64,000 bases of DNA from an uncultured Clostridia bacterium (GTDB taxonomy: Bacteria; Bacillota; Clostridia; Oscillospirales; Ruminococcaceae), in assembly GCA_946545645.1 (NCBI GenBank), contig CAMNNQ010000161.1, positions 68,876 to 132,875 on the forward strand, written 5' to 3'. A program made the position numbers and the translations under genes. Below the pieces are notes generated by a model. The model was given only the letters and a program-made list of their open reading frames with translations, did not search any database and was not told the origin of the DNA. The stretch's first letter is position 1. Each line of letters starts with the position of its first letter. Below, piece after piece: positions 1 through 10,760 of the stretch.

Positions 1-171
1 TGCTCTTACTGTGCATTTGGCAACCGCTCAAAAGAAGGCAACAAAGTTTTGTGCGAAAAGCAGGGCCTTGTGGATGCTGATTATAACTGCAAAAAATGGG
101 TTTACGATCCTATAAAGAGAGTTCCCAAAAAGCAGCTCAGTATCCCAAATCAGGAAGACGATATTATCTAA
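1..171 (+). CDS. Small Cys-rich conserved hypothetical protein, 3' end only
   Basis: The reading frame is open from the first base of the window to a TAA at 169-171, so the 5' end lies outside. The 56 visible residues begin with a CxxC pair (CSYCAF), followed by two further Cys (VLCEKQG and YNCKKW) and a YDPIKRVP segment. Four spaced Cys suggest a small zinc-binding fold. Short clostridial proteins with this Cys pattern and a YDP(L/I)KRxP tail occur as uncharacterised conserved proteins (recalled, not searched). A strong hairpin follows directly. No function can be assigned. Confidence 0.6.
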   Translation, partial: CSYCAFGNRSKEGNKVLCEKQGLVDADYNCKKWVYDPIKRVPKKQLSIPNQEDDII

Positions 172-184
172 CCCAAAATATTCA

Positions 185-213
185 GGCGGCAGTAGTATCT
201 GCCGCCTTTTGTT

Positions 214-215
<2 letters not shown>
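185..215. terminator. Intrinsic terminator between the small Cys-rich gene and ligA
   Basis: GGCGGCAG (185-192) pairs with CTGCCGCC (199-206) around a 6-nt loop and is followed by TTTTGTTTT on the plus strand. It ends the plus-strand gene. ligA converges on it from the right, and it may also stop ligA transcripts. Confidence 0.85.
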
Positions 216-2258
<2,043 letters not shown>

Positions 2259-2262
<4 letters not shown>

Positions 2263-2882
2263 GCCTTTGGATTACTATCTGAATAAAAATTCGGTATCTC
2301 TCCGACTATTATCTCATCACAAAGCAATACTTCTTCGGTGACAGTTATATTTTCTGTTCCTGTTGGAAGGATAGCAATAAACTCGGCTAAAACGATTATC
2401 GAAGCACGAAATCTCGTCTGATTGATCCCTGCTGATGAGAAATCTGAATTCAGCTTTGTGTCTACAACTCCCGTCTGCTGAAAGGAAACAGTTATTTCCG
2501 GGCCTTTACCGCTGAAATAAGCAAGATCGGTAAGGTCACCTAAGGTAAGTGTTATTGTTTCGTATCCGTCTTTTGCCAGCTTTTCGTTAAGTATTTGTCT
2601 GATCTTATTATTCATTCGATTGATCTCGGCAGAATTTGCGGATAATGAAACAGGTCTTCCGTCGAGCTTCCCGGAGTTGTATAACGTTATTCCCTGCCCG
2701 GCTTCATCGACAGCTTCTGTCAGCATCCGATTGATTACCTCAGAGCATCTATATCTGCAAAGTTCAGTTAGATGTGAAGATATGCTGCGATACAGCTTGA
2801 TGAAAACAATAATAAATAATACAGTCAAGACAACAAAGACATAAGATGCTAGGCATTTTTTTGAAGGTTTTGCCGCACTCAT
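2259..2882 (-). CDS. yunB: Sporulation protein YunB
   Basis: About 207 residues with one N-terminal membrane segment (about residues 13-33, rich in V, L, I and F) and a large soluble part on the far side of the membrane. The C-terminal stretch around LLCDEIIVGEIPNFY resembles the YunB family, which contributes to spore formation in Bacillus and is made in the mother cell there. The start at 2882 follows an AAGGGGTGAT ribosome-binding site; an ATG six codons upstream (2900) lacks one. The exact role is unknown. Its presence indicates a spore former. A TATAAT lies just upstream (minus strand, about 2901-2906), but no convincing -35 was found. Confidence 0.8.
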
Positions 2883-2914
2883 CCCATCACCCCTTATCAT
2901 TATAGGATGAACGC

Positions 2915-2957
2915 CAGAAAAAAGTTAAACGGGCGAACAGAAAGATGTTCGCCCGTT
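2915..2957 (-). terminator. Terminator of the transketolase end of the large minus-strand cluster
   Basis: AACGGGCGAACA (2928-2939) pairs perfectly with TGTTCGCCCGTT (2946-2957) around a 6-nt loop. On the minus strand it is followed by TAACTTTTTTC. It lies 12 bases after the last transketolase codon and separates that cluster from yunB. Confidence 0.88.
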
Positions 2958-2968
2958 AGTTTCAGATC

Positions 2969-3916
2969 TTACTTGGATGCAACAGCAGCCTTTGCAGTCT
3001 TAACAATATTATCTGCGCAAAGTCCGAACTGTTTGAGCAGGTCAACAGCCGGTCCGGAATGACCGAACTCATCGTTGACCCCGATCTTAATGACCTTAGT
3101 CGGAAGCTCAGCAGAAAGAACATCGCTTACAGCAGAACCAAGTCCGCCGATGATGCTGTGCTCTTCAACTGTGAGGACAAGCCCTGTAGCCTTTGCAGCA
3201 TTAACAATTATTTCGGCATCGATAGGTTTGATAGTATGGATATTGATTACTGTAGCTGAAATACCTTCAGCTTCAAGGACCTTAGCAGCCTCGATAGCCT
3301 CAGAAACCATAAGTCCGGTAGCAATGATCGCTATATCCTTGCCATCTCGGAGCTTGATGCCCTTTCCAAGCTCGAATTTATATGTCGCCGGATCATTGAA
3401 TACAGGAACAGCAAGCCTTCCGAATCGCATATAAACAGGGCCGTTATGGAGAATAGCTGCTTCTACGGCAGCCTTGGCTTCAACGTCATCTGCCGGATTG
3501 ATGATGGTCATTCCGGGAATAGTTCTCATAAGAGCTATATCCTCATTGCACTGATGTGTTGCACCGTCCTCACCGACAGAGATGCCTGCGTGAGTAGCAC
3601 CGATCTTGACATTGAGATGAGGATAACCGATAGAGTTACGAACAATCTCAAAAGCTCTTCCGGCAGCAAACATAGCAAATGTCGAAGCAAAGGGGATCTT
3701 TCCTGTTGTAGCAAGACCGGCGGCAACACCCATCATATTAGCTTCTGCTATACCGCAATCAAAGAATCTTTCGGGGAACTTCTTTTTGAAGATACCTGTT
3801 TTGGTCGCAGCAGCGAGATCTGCATCGAGGACATAGAGATTTTCATATTTATCGCCGAGAGCGGCAAGAGCCTCACCGTAACTCTCTCTGGTAGCCTTTT
3901 TAATAATATCTGCCAT
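2969..3916 (-). CDS. Transketolase, C-terminal (pyrimidine-binding) subunit
   Basis: The second half of transketolase, carrying the pyrimidine-binding and C-terminal domains that bind thiamine diphosphate with the N-terminal subunit. It moves two-carbon ketol units in the non-oxidative pentose phosphate pathway. The 315-residue protein contains the expected DGATHQ/ALMRTIPGM region and an EEHSIIGGLGSAV segment. The two genes are 5 bp apart (N-terminal subunit start at 4761, stop at 3922) and form one enzyme. The start at 3916 has a GGAGGG site. The split is a known arrangement in many anaerobes and archaea, not a frameshift: each half has its own ribosome-binding site and start. Confidence 0.93.
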   Translation of the reverse strand: MADIIKKATRESYGEALAALGDKYENLYVLDADLAAATKTGIFKKKFPERFFDCGIAEANMMGVAAGLATTGKIPFASTFAMFAAGRAFEIVRNSIGYPHLNVKIGATHAGISVGEDGATHQCNEDIALMRTIPGMTIINPADDVEAKAAVEAAILHNGPVYMRFGRLAVPVFNDPATYKFELGKGIKLRDGKDIAIIATGLMVSEAIEAAKVLEAEGISATVINIHTIKPIDAEIIVNAAKATGLVLTVEEHSIIGGLGSAVSDVLSAELPTKVIKIGVNDEFGHSGPAVDLLKQFGLCADNIVKTAKAAVASK

Positions 3917-3921
3917 AATGA

Positions 3922-4761
3922 TCAGCCCTCCAATTCTTTCAGCTTAGCGTTCAGCTCAGAAACGGCCTGTGCATACTGCTCGGCATTAGGTGCAGTGCCA
4001 TGCCAACCGACCTGATTTTCCATAAACGAAACGCCCTTGCCCTTTACGCTCTTCTGGATGATTACTACCGGCTGACCGGAAATCTTCTCAGCTTCATTAA
4101 AGGCATTATCTATCGCATCGAAGTCATGTGCATCAATCTCGATGGCATGCCAGCCAAAGGCTTCAAACTTCTCCTTGATAGGATAGGGGCTCATAACATC
4201 GCTGATCTTGCCATCTATCTGAAGTCCGTTATTATCGACTATAGCAACCAGATTGTCCAGCTTATAGTGGGCTGCAAACATAGCAGCTTCCCAGACCTGA
4301 CCTTCTTCGATCTCGCCGTCGCCGAGAATGGTGTATACCTTATAGGTATCGTTAGAGATCTTAGCAGAAAGGGCCATACCGCAAGCTGCTGAGATTCCCT
4401 GACCAAGCGAACCGGAAGACATATCAACACCGGGGATGGTTATACAGGGATGGCCCTGAAGAAGAGCACCTATATGACGCAGGCTCTTGAGTTCTTCCTC
4501 GGGGAAAAATCCTTTCTGTGCAAGAGTAGAATAAAGTGCGGGAGCTGTGTGGCCTTTCGAGAGAACAAATCTGTCACGCGAAGGCTCATCCGGTTTGTCC
4601 GGGTAAACATTCATCTTTGCGAAGTAAAGATAAGTCAATACATCGGCAATAGAGAGCGAACCGCCCGGATGTCCGGACTTAGCATTGAAAACACCCTCGA
4701 TGATACCGAGTCTGACCTTGCAGGCTGTGATTTCAAGCTGTTTTTTGATAGTTGCATCCAT
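3922..4761 (-). CDS. Transketolase, N-terminal (ThDP-binding) subunit
   Basis: The first half of a two-subunit transketolase, 279 residues from the preferred start. It contains the ThDP/metal motif GDGEIEEGQVWEA...NN (about residues 143-173), plus SGHPGGSLS and KGHTAPALY segments typical of the N-terminal domain. The ATG at 4761 follows GGAGGT by 6 nt; a TTG eight codons upstream (4785) would put the Shine-Dalgarno inside the gene. It is co-transcribed with the C-terminal subunit just downstream and lies 34 bp after the HAD gene. Confidence 0.93.
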   Translation of the reverse strand: MDATIKKQLEITACKVRLGIIEGVFNAKSGHPGGSLSIADVLTYLYFAKMNVYPDKPDEPSRDRFVLSKGHTAPALYSTLAQKGFFPEEELKSLRHIGALLQGHPCITIPGVDMSSGSLGQGISAACGMALSAKISNDTYKVYTILGDGEIEEGQVWEAAMFAAHYKLDNLVAIVDNNGLQIDGKISDVMSPYPIKEKFEAFGWHAIEIDAHDFDAIDNAFNEAEKISGQPVVIIQKSVKGKGVSFMENQVGWHGTAPNAEQYAQAVSELNAKLKELEG

Positions 4762-4795
4762 AACATGACCTCCATTTTTTATCAAATAGTTTAAT

Positions 4796-5614
4796 CTATT
4801 CGGATAGCTTGGAATAAATAATATCTATGATCGCGCTGATTGCGCTTTCTTCGCAGGATACGTCAAGGACGATATCTGCGCAGGCTTTTGTTTCTTCAGT
4901 TGCGTTTGAGGGACAGATCCCGAGGTCGGCATACTCCAGCATCTCGATATCGTTGTTATAATCCCCTGCTGCGATTATGGTGAAATCTTCCATATTGCAG
5001 GCTTTTCTCAATTCACGCAGTGCAGAGCCTTTTGAGATCTGTTTGGGAAGGATCTCATAGTAAAAGGGAGCTGAGCGGACAAAATCAACTTCTTTATAGC
5101 CTTTTCCGCTGACAAATGAGATAAGATCGTCCATTTTATCAGGATCCTGCGCGAACAAAACCTTATACCAATTGTCCGGTATCTCGGAAAGATCGGTTAT
5201 CACTGGATCAACCTTACAGATCTTACAGTGTTCTCGCTCAAGATCAGTCATCTGCGGAACGTAAACATTGTCGATCAGCAGAACTTCGCAACCGACTGAA
5301 GAGTCATTTCGGAGTATTTCACAGGTTATCTGTCTGGCAGTTGCCGGCAGGTATACATCATATATCTGCTGCCCCGAATGAATATCATATACCATCCCAC
5401 CGTTGCACATGATTATCGGAGCATTTACATCAAAGCTTTTGAAATACTGTCTTGATGCCTGCAATGAGCGCCCGGTCGCAATGGAGAATTTACCTCCGTT
5501 GTTCTGAAAACGCTTGATAGCAGCAAGATCTTTCTGGGACGGGATCTTGCTGGCCGGGAGAAATGTCCCGTCCATATCTGTGATGAGCAGTACTTTGTTT
5601 ATGTCTTCAAACAT
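4796..5614 (-). CDS. Cof-type HAD-superfamily hydrolase
   Basis: A 272-residue haloacid-dehalogenase phosphatase of the Cof/type IIB group. The nucleophile motif is TDMDGTFL (about residues 12-19), motif II is around SIATGRS, and the acidic motif IV is GDYNNDIEML near the C-terminus. Such enzymes dephosphorylate sugar phosphates, FMN or other small phosphates; the substrate cannot be read from sequence. The start codon overlaps the stop of the upstream pseudouridine synthase by one base (TGATG), implying translational coupling. Confidence 0.9.
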   Translation of the reverse strand: MFEDINKVLLITDMDGTFLPASKIPSQKDLAAIKRFQNNGGKFSIATGRSLQASRQYFKSFDVNAPIIMCNGGMVYDIHSGQQIYDVYLPATARQITCEILRNDSSVGCEVLLIDNVYVPQMTDLEREHCKICKVDPVITDLSEIPDNWYKVLFAQDPDKMDDLISFVSGKGYKEVDFVRSAPFYYEILPKQISKGSALRELRKACNMEDFTIIAAGDYNNDIEMLEYADLGICPSNATEETKACADIVLDVSCEESAISAIIDIIYSKLSE

Positions 5615-6540
5615 CAGTTGACCTTTCCGATCTGTTTTTTTAGCTGTGACATGATTTTGTGGAAGTAATCCGGAAGTTCGGAATCGAATTCAATGTATTC
5701 TTTGGTCGATGGGTGAATAAAACCCAGCTTTTTAGCATGGAGACACTGACCGTCGATCCCTTTGAAAGGCTTTCCATAGACCTCATCCCCAAGGACAGGG
5801 TGTCCGATATAAGCGCTGTGGACCCTAATCTGATGTGTCCTGCCCGTTTCAAGCCTGAAAACGACTCTTGAATACTGCCCGAACTCCTCGATGACTTCAT
5901 AATGCGTTACAGCGTGCTTAGAATTCTGTTCTGTCACACACATTTTTTTTCTGTCATATTTGCTTCTTCCTATGGGAGCATCAACAGTTCCTGTGGCTTC
6001 TTTGAATCTACCGCAGTTGATAGCCTGATATTCTCTCGTAAATGTATGTTCTTTGATCTGTTCAGCAAGGAAATTATGGGATACATCGTTTTTGGCAACT
6101 ACCAGGAGACCGCTTGTAAGTTTATCGATCCTGTGAACGATCCCGGGACGAATGATCCCGTTTATGCTTGACAGACTGCCCTTGCAATGAAAAAGCAAAG
6201 CGTTAACGAGTGTATTATCGTAATTCCCTGCTGCCGGATGTACTACCATACCTTTTGGTTTATTGACGACAAGAAGATCGTCATCTTCATAAACTATCTC
6301 AAGAGGTATATCCTGCGGGATAACATCAAGCGGTTCGGGATCAGGGAGCTGGACAATGATCATTTCTCTGCCTTTCAGCTTATAATTCTTAGCGGCAGGG
6401 TTACCGTTGATCAGAACAGCATTGTTTTCAATGAGTTTCTGAATAGCATTTCGTGTCAGAGATGATTCAGCATCAGAGAGCCATTTATCCAGCCTTTCGC
6501 CTTTTGATTCTAATGGGACATCAAAAACAAGTTCATTCAT
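5614..6540 (-). CDS. RluD-type 23S rRNA pseudouridine synthase
   Basis: A 308-residue RluA/RluD-family enzyme with an N-terminal S4 RNA-binding domain (about residues 14-75, GERLDKWLSD) and a catalytic domain with the HRIDKLTSGLLVVAKN motif, whose Asp attacks the target uridine. Full-length with an S4 domain, it most resembles RluD, which modifies the helix 69 loop of 23S rRNA; other RluA-type targets are possible. Its start overlaps the end of lspA by 8 bp. rluD next to lspA is a common Firmicutes arrangement. Confidence 0.9.
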   Translation of the reverse strand: MNELVFDVPLESKGERLDKWLSDAESSLTRNAIQKLIENNAVLINGNPAAKNYKLKGREMIIVQLPDPEPLDVIPQDIPLEIVYEDDDLLVVNKPKGMVVHPAAGNYDNTLVNALLFHCKGSLSSINGIIRPGIVHRIDKLTSGLLVVAKNDVSHNFLAEQIKEHTFTREYQAINCGRFKEATGTVDAPIGRSKYDRKKMCVTEQNSKHAVTHYEVIEEFGQYSRVVFRLETGRTHQIRVHSAYIGHPVLGDEVYGKPFKGIDGQCLHAKKLGFIHPSTKEYIEFDSELPDYFHKIMSQLKKQIGKVN

Positions 6541-7111
6541 CGCTTATCTCCGGATCATCAGAGACGCTTACAGCAGTCATGCCGGTATCTTCGGATTCTT
6601 TGACCGTTTCAGCATCGGCAGCATTTTCAGGAGTATCTTTTGTCTTCTTACCTGTATTATCAAGAAATATGAAGTAAACAGCGAGCAAAATGACACCGAC
6701 AACAACGCATATATCGGCAAAATTAAATACCGGGAAATTGATCGGGACAAATTTAATATAATCGACAACTTCCTTATACGCGATCCTGTCGATGAGATTA
6801 CCGATACCGCCAGCGATAAGTAAAGCCAAAGCAATGTTCTGTATCTTGCTGTCACGTCGCTTCAGATACATATATACGAGCCCGCCGATTATAATAACAA
6901 GTGGAAACCCGACCAAAAACCAGGTCTTTCCTTCCATAATGCTCCAAGCGGCTCCCTTGTTGTTGATATGAGTGAGGTCGAAAATGTCATGAGAACCGAA
7001 ATGAATGACTCTTATGATCTCTCCGATCTCGATGTTTTTAACAACTGCGAGCTTTATAAGCTGATCTGCAGCAACGAGAACTGCGATCAGTATAAGAGAA
7101 ATAACATACAT
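6533..7111 (-). CDS. lspA: Lipoprotein signal peptidase LspA (signal peptidase II)
   Basis: Cleaves signal peptides from diacylglyceryl prolipoproteins in the membrane. Four membrane segments are visible, with the two catalytic Asp motifs in GNLIDRI and FNFADICV. The family core ends near residue 150. About 40 further residues form a hydrophilic, strongly acidic tail (GKKTKDTPENAADAETV and onward) not needed for catalysis. ATG 7111 is chosen; an adjacent in-frame TTG at 7114 is also possible because both lie within reach of an AAAGGG site. The substrate supply here includes the GH5 and PrsA-like lipoproteins. Confidence 0.95.
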   Translation of the reverse strand: MYVISLILIAVLVAADQLIKLAVVKNIEIGEIIRVIHFGSHDIFDLTHINNKGAAWSIMEGKTWFLVGFPLVIIIGGLVYMYLKRRDSKIQNIALALLIAGGIGNLIDRIAYKEVVDYIKFVPINFPVFNFADICVVVGVILLAVYFIFLDNTGKKTKDTPENAADAETVKESEDTGMTAVSVSDDPEISDE

Positions 7112-7135
7112 CAATAAATTCCCTTTAACTGTCTA

Positions 7136-7159
7136 TGGCTCTGTAATGAAACAGAGCCA
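7136..7159. repeat. Perfect inverted repeat in the ileS-lspA spacer
   Basis: TGGCTCTGT (7136-7144) and ACAGAGCCA (7151-7159) are perfect complements around a 6-nt loop, in the 61-bp gap between ileS and lspA. Neither strand has a T-run after it, so it is not a standard terminator. It may be an mRNA processing or stability hairpin; its role is unknown. Confidence 0.55.
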
Positions 7160-7172
7160 AGACAGAATGATA

Positions 7173-9956
7173 TTATTTTACAGCGGATACGCATCTGCGG
7201 CAAAGTGTCGGATGCTCGGGATCCAACCCGACGGTCTTATCGTAAGACCAGCATCTTTCGCACTTGCAGCCATCAGCCTTAGTAACTGTGAAAGAAATGC
7301 CTTCCAGCAAGCCTTTGAATTCGCCCTTATCGCTGCCTTCAGCGATGTTGACATTTGAAACAATCATAACAGCTGCGAGTTCATCACTGACAGCCTTTAC
7401 GGAATTCAGCTTATCATCAGCATAAACTGTAACATTTGCTTCAAGCGAAGCACCGATAACCTTATCTGCTCTCTTTATCTCAAGAGCCTTTTTAGCATCT
7501 TCTCTGAGTGCGGAGATGAGTTCCCACTTCTTTGTGAAGGCTGCATCAGCGGTAAGACCGCTCTTCTTGGGCATATCATTAAGGAAGATACTTTCAGGGT
7601 CATCTCCATCAACATGAGGCATGAAGCTCCAGATCTCGTCAGCAGTGAATGAGAGTATCGGTGCAACGAGCCTTGCGATAGCAGAAAGGATACGATAGAT
7701 CGCTGTCTGTGCAGATCTTCTTGCAAGGGAGCCTGCCTTCTCGCAATAGAGCCTGTCCTTGATAACATCAAGATAGTAGTTGGACATATCTATAACGCAG
7801 AAATTGTGGATAGCGTGGAATACGATATGATAATCAAAGATATCGTAAGCGGCATTCACCTTATCAATAAGCTCATCCAGCTTGATGAGTGCCAGCTTAT
7901 CTATCTCAAAGAACTCATCATCCTTTACGGCATCCTTATTGATATCGAATTCTGTAAGGTTGCCGAGGATAAATCTGGCAGTATTTCTTATTTTCTTATA
8001 AGCATCTGAAAGCTGAGAAAGAATGTCTTTAGAGATCCTGATATCAGAGTGATAATCGGAAGAAGCAACCCAAAGCCTGAGGATATCGGCTCCGTACTTA
8101 TCTGTGATGTCTTTAGGGTCGATACCGTTTCCGAGAGATTTGTGCATGGTTCTTCCCTGGCCGTCAACGACCCAGCCGTGAGTGCAGACAGCCTTATAAG
8201 GAGCGCATCCGTTAACAACAACGGAAGTCAGCAGTGATGACTGGAACCAGCCTCTGTACTGATCGGCACCTTCGAGATAAAGGTCTGCGGGGAAAGAGAG
8301 ATCTTTTCTTTCGGAGACAACTCCTGCATGAGTACAGCCGCTGTCAAACCAGACATCCATGATATCGGTCTCTTTTATGAACTCACCGCATCCGCATTCG
8401 CACTTGACTTCTTTCGGAATGAAATCAGCAGCCTCGTGGGTATACCAGGCGTCTGAACCCTCCTTGCGGAAAAGCTCGGAGATCGCGTCGATAGTCTTTT
8501 CATTAACGATCGGTTTACCACAATCCTTGCAGTAAACTATGGGGATAGGAACTCCCCAGGTCCTCTGACGGGAGATACACCAGTCAGAACGGTCTCTAAC
8601 CATTCCCTTAATGCGGTCTTCGCCCCATGCAGGGATCCAATTTACAGATTCGATAGCCTTGATAGCTTCATCTTTGAAATCATTGACAGAGCAGAACCAC
8701 TGATCGGTAGCTCTGAAAAGGATAGGAGATTTGCATCTCCAACAATGAGGATACTGATGGACTATCTTCTCGGTAGCAAGAAGGTTGCCCGTCTCGATCA
8801 TATGCTTGGAGATAACATCGTGAGCTTCCTTTGTAGAGAGCCCTGCAAACATACCGGATTCTTCAGTAAGGACACCCTTACCGTTAACACCTACAACGAT
8901 GGGAAGTTCAGCATATTTCTTGCAGACCTCAAAGTCATCAACACCGTACCCGGGAGCGGTATGAACGCATCCTGTGCCGCTTTCAAGAGTTACATGGTCT
9001 CCGACTATAACGAGGGATGTCCTGTCCATAAAGGGATGCTGAGCCTTACAGTATTCTAGTTCCGAACCCTTGAAGCAGCCAATGGTCTCATACTCGGTGA
9101 TCCCAGCCTTCTGCATAGTTTCAGGAACAAGATACTCAGCCATGATATAGTATTCACCGTTAGCCTTAACAACGGTATAATCATAGTCCGGGCCGAGACA
9201 GATAGCAACATTTCCGGGAAGAGTCCAGGTAGTTGTTGTCCAGATCACGAAATAGGTCTTATCTTTGTCAATGCCAAGGGGAGCAAGAAGGCCCTTATCA
9301 TCTACAACTGCAAATTTTACATAGATAGAGAAGCAAGGATCATCCTGATATTCGATCTCGGCTTCAGCAAGGGCGGTCTGACATTCAGGGCACCAATAAA
9401 CAGGCTTCAATCCCTTGTAAATATAGCCTCTCTTGGCCATTTCTCCGAAAACCTTGACCTGTCTGGCTTCAAACTCGGGCTTCAAGGTCAGATAAGGATC
9501 ATCAAAATCACCGAGGACACCGAGACGTTTGAACTGTTCTCTCTGAGTGTCTACGAAAGAAAGAGCGAATTCTCGGCAATGCTTTCTCAGCTCGACAGGA
9601 GGGATAGCGCCGTTTTCAACACCGATCTTTTTCATAGCTTTAAGCTCGATCGGCAGGCCGTGAGTATCCCATCCGGGAACATAATTGGAGCAGTATCCGC
9701 TCATATTCTTATACTTAACGATAATATCCTTGAGCACCTTATTCAGAGCGGTGCCGAGATGGATATCTCCGTTAGCATATGGAGGTCCATCGTGAAGTAT
9801 ATATGTAGGTTTGCCCTGATTTTTCTCGATGATCTTGTAGTACAGTCTGTTCTCATCCCAATTTTTGATAGCTTCGGGCTCTCTCTTGGGCAGATTTCCT
9901 CTCATCGGAAAATCAGTCACAGGGAGATTGAGTGTCGTGTTATAATCCTGCGGCAT
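7173..9956 (-). CDS. ileS: Isoleucyl-tRNA synthetase
   Basis: Charges tRNA-Ile with isoleucine. The 927-residue bacterial-type class I synthetase shows the HIGH-like signature in PPYANGDIHLGTAL near residue 60, a KMSKS-like motif (TMHKSLGNGIDP), a CP1 editing domain, and a C-terminal zinc-binding end (CERCW...CRRC). It has an AAGGAG ribosome-binding site 9 nt before the ATG. Only 19 bp separate it from divIVA upstream, so there is no room for the T-box leader that often controls ileS in Firmicutes; it is expressed with the division genes. Confidence 0.97.
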   Translation of the reverse strand: MPQDYNTTLNLPVTDFPMRGNLPKREPEAIKNWDENRLYYKIIEKNQGKPTYILHDGPPYANGDIHLGTALNKVLKDIIVKYKNMSGYCSNYVPGWDTHGLPIELKAMKKIGVENGAIPPVELRKHCREFALSFVDTQREQFKRLGVLGDFDDPYLTLKPEFEARQVKVFGEMAKRGYIYKGLKPVYWCPECQTALAEAEIEYQDDPCFSIYVKFAVVDDKGLLAPLGIDKDKTYFVIWTTTTWTLPGNVAICLGPDYDYTVVKANGEYYIMAEYLVPETMQKAGITEYETIGCFKGSELEYCKAQHPFMDRTSLVIVGDHVTLESGTGCVHTAPGYGVDDFEVCKKYAELPIVVGVNGKGVLTEESGMFAGLSTKEAHDVISKHMIETGNLLATEKIVHQYPHCWRCKSPILFRATDQWFCSVNDFKDEAIKAIESVNWIPAWGEDRIKGMVRDRSDWCISRQRTWGVPIPIVYCKDCGKPIVNEKTIDAISELFRKEGSDAWYTHEAADFIPKEVKCECGCGEFIKETDIMDVWFDSGCTHAGVVSERKDLSFPADLYLEGADQYRGWFQSSLLTSVVVNGCAPYKAVCTHGWVVDGQGRTMHKSLGNGIDPKDITDKYGADILRLWVASSDYHSDIRISKDILSQLSDAYKKIRNTARFILGNLTEFDINKDAVKDDEFFEIDKLALIKLDELIDKVNAAYDIFDYHIVFHAIHNFCVIDMSNYYLDVIKDRLYCEKAGSLARRSAQTAIYRILSAIARLVAPILSFTADEIWSFMPHVDGDDPESIFLNDMPKKSGLTADAAFTKKWELISALREDAKKALEIKRADKVIGASLEANVTVYADDKLNSVKAVSDELAAVMIVSNVNIAEGSDKGEFKGLLEGISFTVTKADGCKCERCWSYDKTVGLDPEHPTLCRRCVSAVK

Positions 9957-9975
9957 TTGATTTTACTCCTTACGA

Positions 9976-10746
9976 TCAATTATTTTTGCCAAATCTCAGA
10001 TCCTGAAGGTTCTCCTTCGGGAGGACCGGCTCAAATGAGCCAGTATTGAGTATCTTGTCTATATGCTCCTTTTCAGCTTCAGCGGCAGCCTCAGCAGCTT
10101 CCTTGGCAGCCTTTTCTGCCTCTTCTGCAGCAGCTTCTTCAGCAGCCTTCTCCTCCTCTTCATTTACAGCAGGCTCCTCAACGGGTGCAGGAACTGCCTC
10201 AACAGGGGCTTCGGGGATCTGCATGATAAGTGCGAGCTGCTCTTTATAAAGCGGCAGTAGCTTTGCTTTGAAAAGTGTGACTTCCCTCTTGAGGTTATCA
10301 TATTCTTCCTTCTCGGCAGTATACTTGCTGCGGATAAGAGCGATCTTCTTTTCAGTGATATCGGTATTTTCTTTGATGAGCTTAGCGCAGTTCTCCTTAT
10401 GCTCATTGATGATGCGCTTACACTCAGCATCGCTCTGCTCGGCAAGGCGGATCTGCTCTGTCTTTGCAGACTCTATCATATCTCTTGCCTGAGCCTTTGC
10501 ATCGTTGATGATCTTATTAGACTCTCTCTGAGATATAAGGAGAGCATTCTTGATAGCTTCCTCATCTTCTCTGTATTCATTGATCTTATCCACGAGCTTG
10601 ATTATCTTTTCTTCATTTTCATCGTTTTTCTTAGCAAGCTCGTCAAATTCCTTAGCGACCTGGTCAAGATAATCCTCGACTTCATCAATATCGTAGCCGC
10701 CCTTGACGGTCATAAAGGTCTTTTTTCTGATAGAATCAGGTGTCAT
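9976..10746 (-). CDS. divIVA: DivIVA-domain cell-division/polarity protein
   Basis: Coiled-coil scaffold that binds curved membrane at septa and poles. The N-terminal MTPDSIRKKTF...GYDIDEVEDYLDQVAKE (about residues 1-40) is the lipid-binding DivIVA signature, followed by a long charged coiled coil. The last third is very rich in Ala and Glu (residues about 175-235) and ends in an unusual FEPVLPKENLQDLRFGKNN tail. The ATG at 10746 is preferred over one three codons earlier (10755), because AGGAGG is 10 nt from the former and only 1 nt from the latter. It follows ylmH, as in many Firmicutes. Confidence 0.93.
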   Translation of the reverse strand: MTPDSIRKKTFMTVKGGYDIDEVEDYLDQVAKEFDELAKKNDENEEKIIKLVDKINEYREDEEAIKNALLISQRESNKIINDAKAQARDMIESAKTEQIRLAEQSDAECKRIINEHKENCAKLIKENTDITEKKIALIRSKYTAEKEEYDNLKREVTLFKAKLLPLYKEQLALIMQIPEAPVEAVPAPVEEPAVNEEEEKAAEEAAAEEAEKAAKEAAEAAAEAEKEHIDKILNTGSFEPVLPKENLQDLRFGKNN

Positions 10747-10760
10747 ATGAATCATGCCTC

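Noticed and set aside
2969..4761. Transketolase in two pieces as a frameshifted pseudogene
   Set aside because: Each half has its own good ribosome-binding site, start and complete domain; the two-subunit form is an established arrangement.
7136..7159. The ileS-lspA hairpin as an intrinsic terminator
   Set aside because: Neither strand has a T-run after the stem, and lspA has no promoter of its own, so it is listed as a repeat only.
9957..9975. T-box riboswitch expected ahead of ileS
   Set aside because: Only 19 bp separate divIVA and ileS, and no T-box sequence is present.
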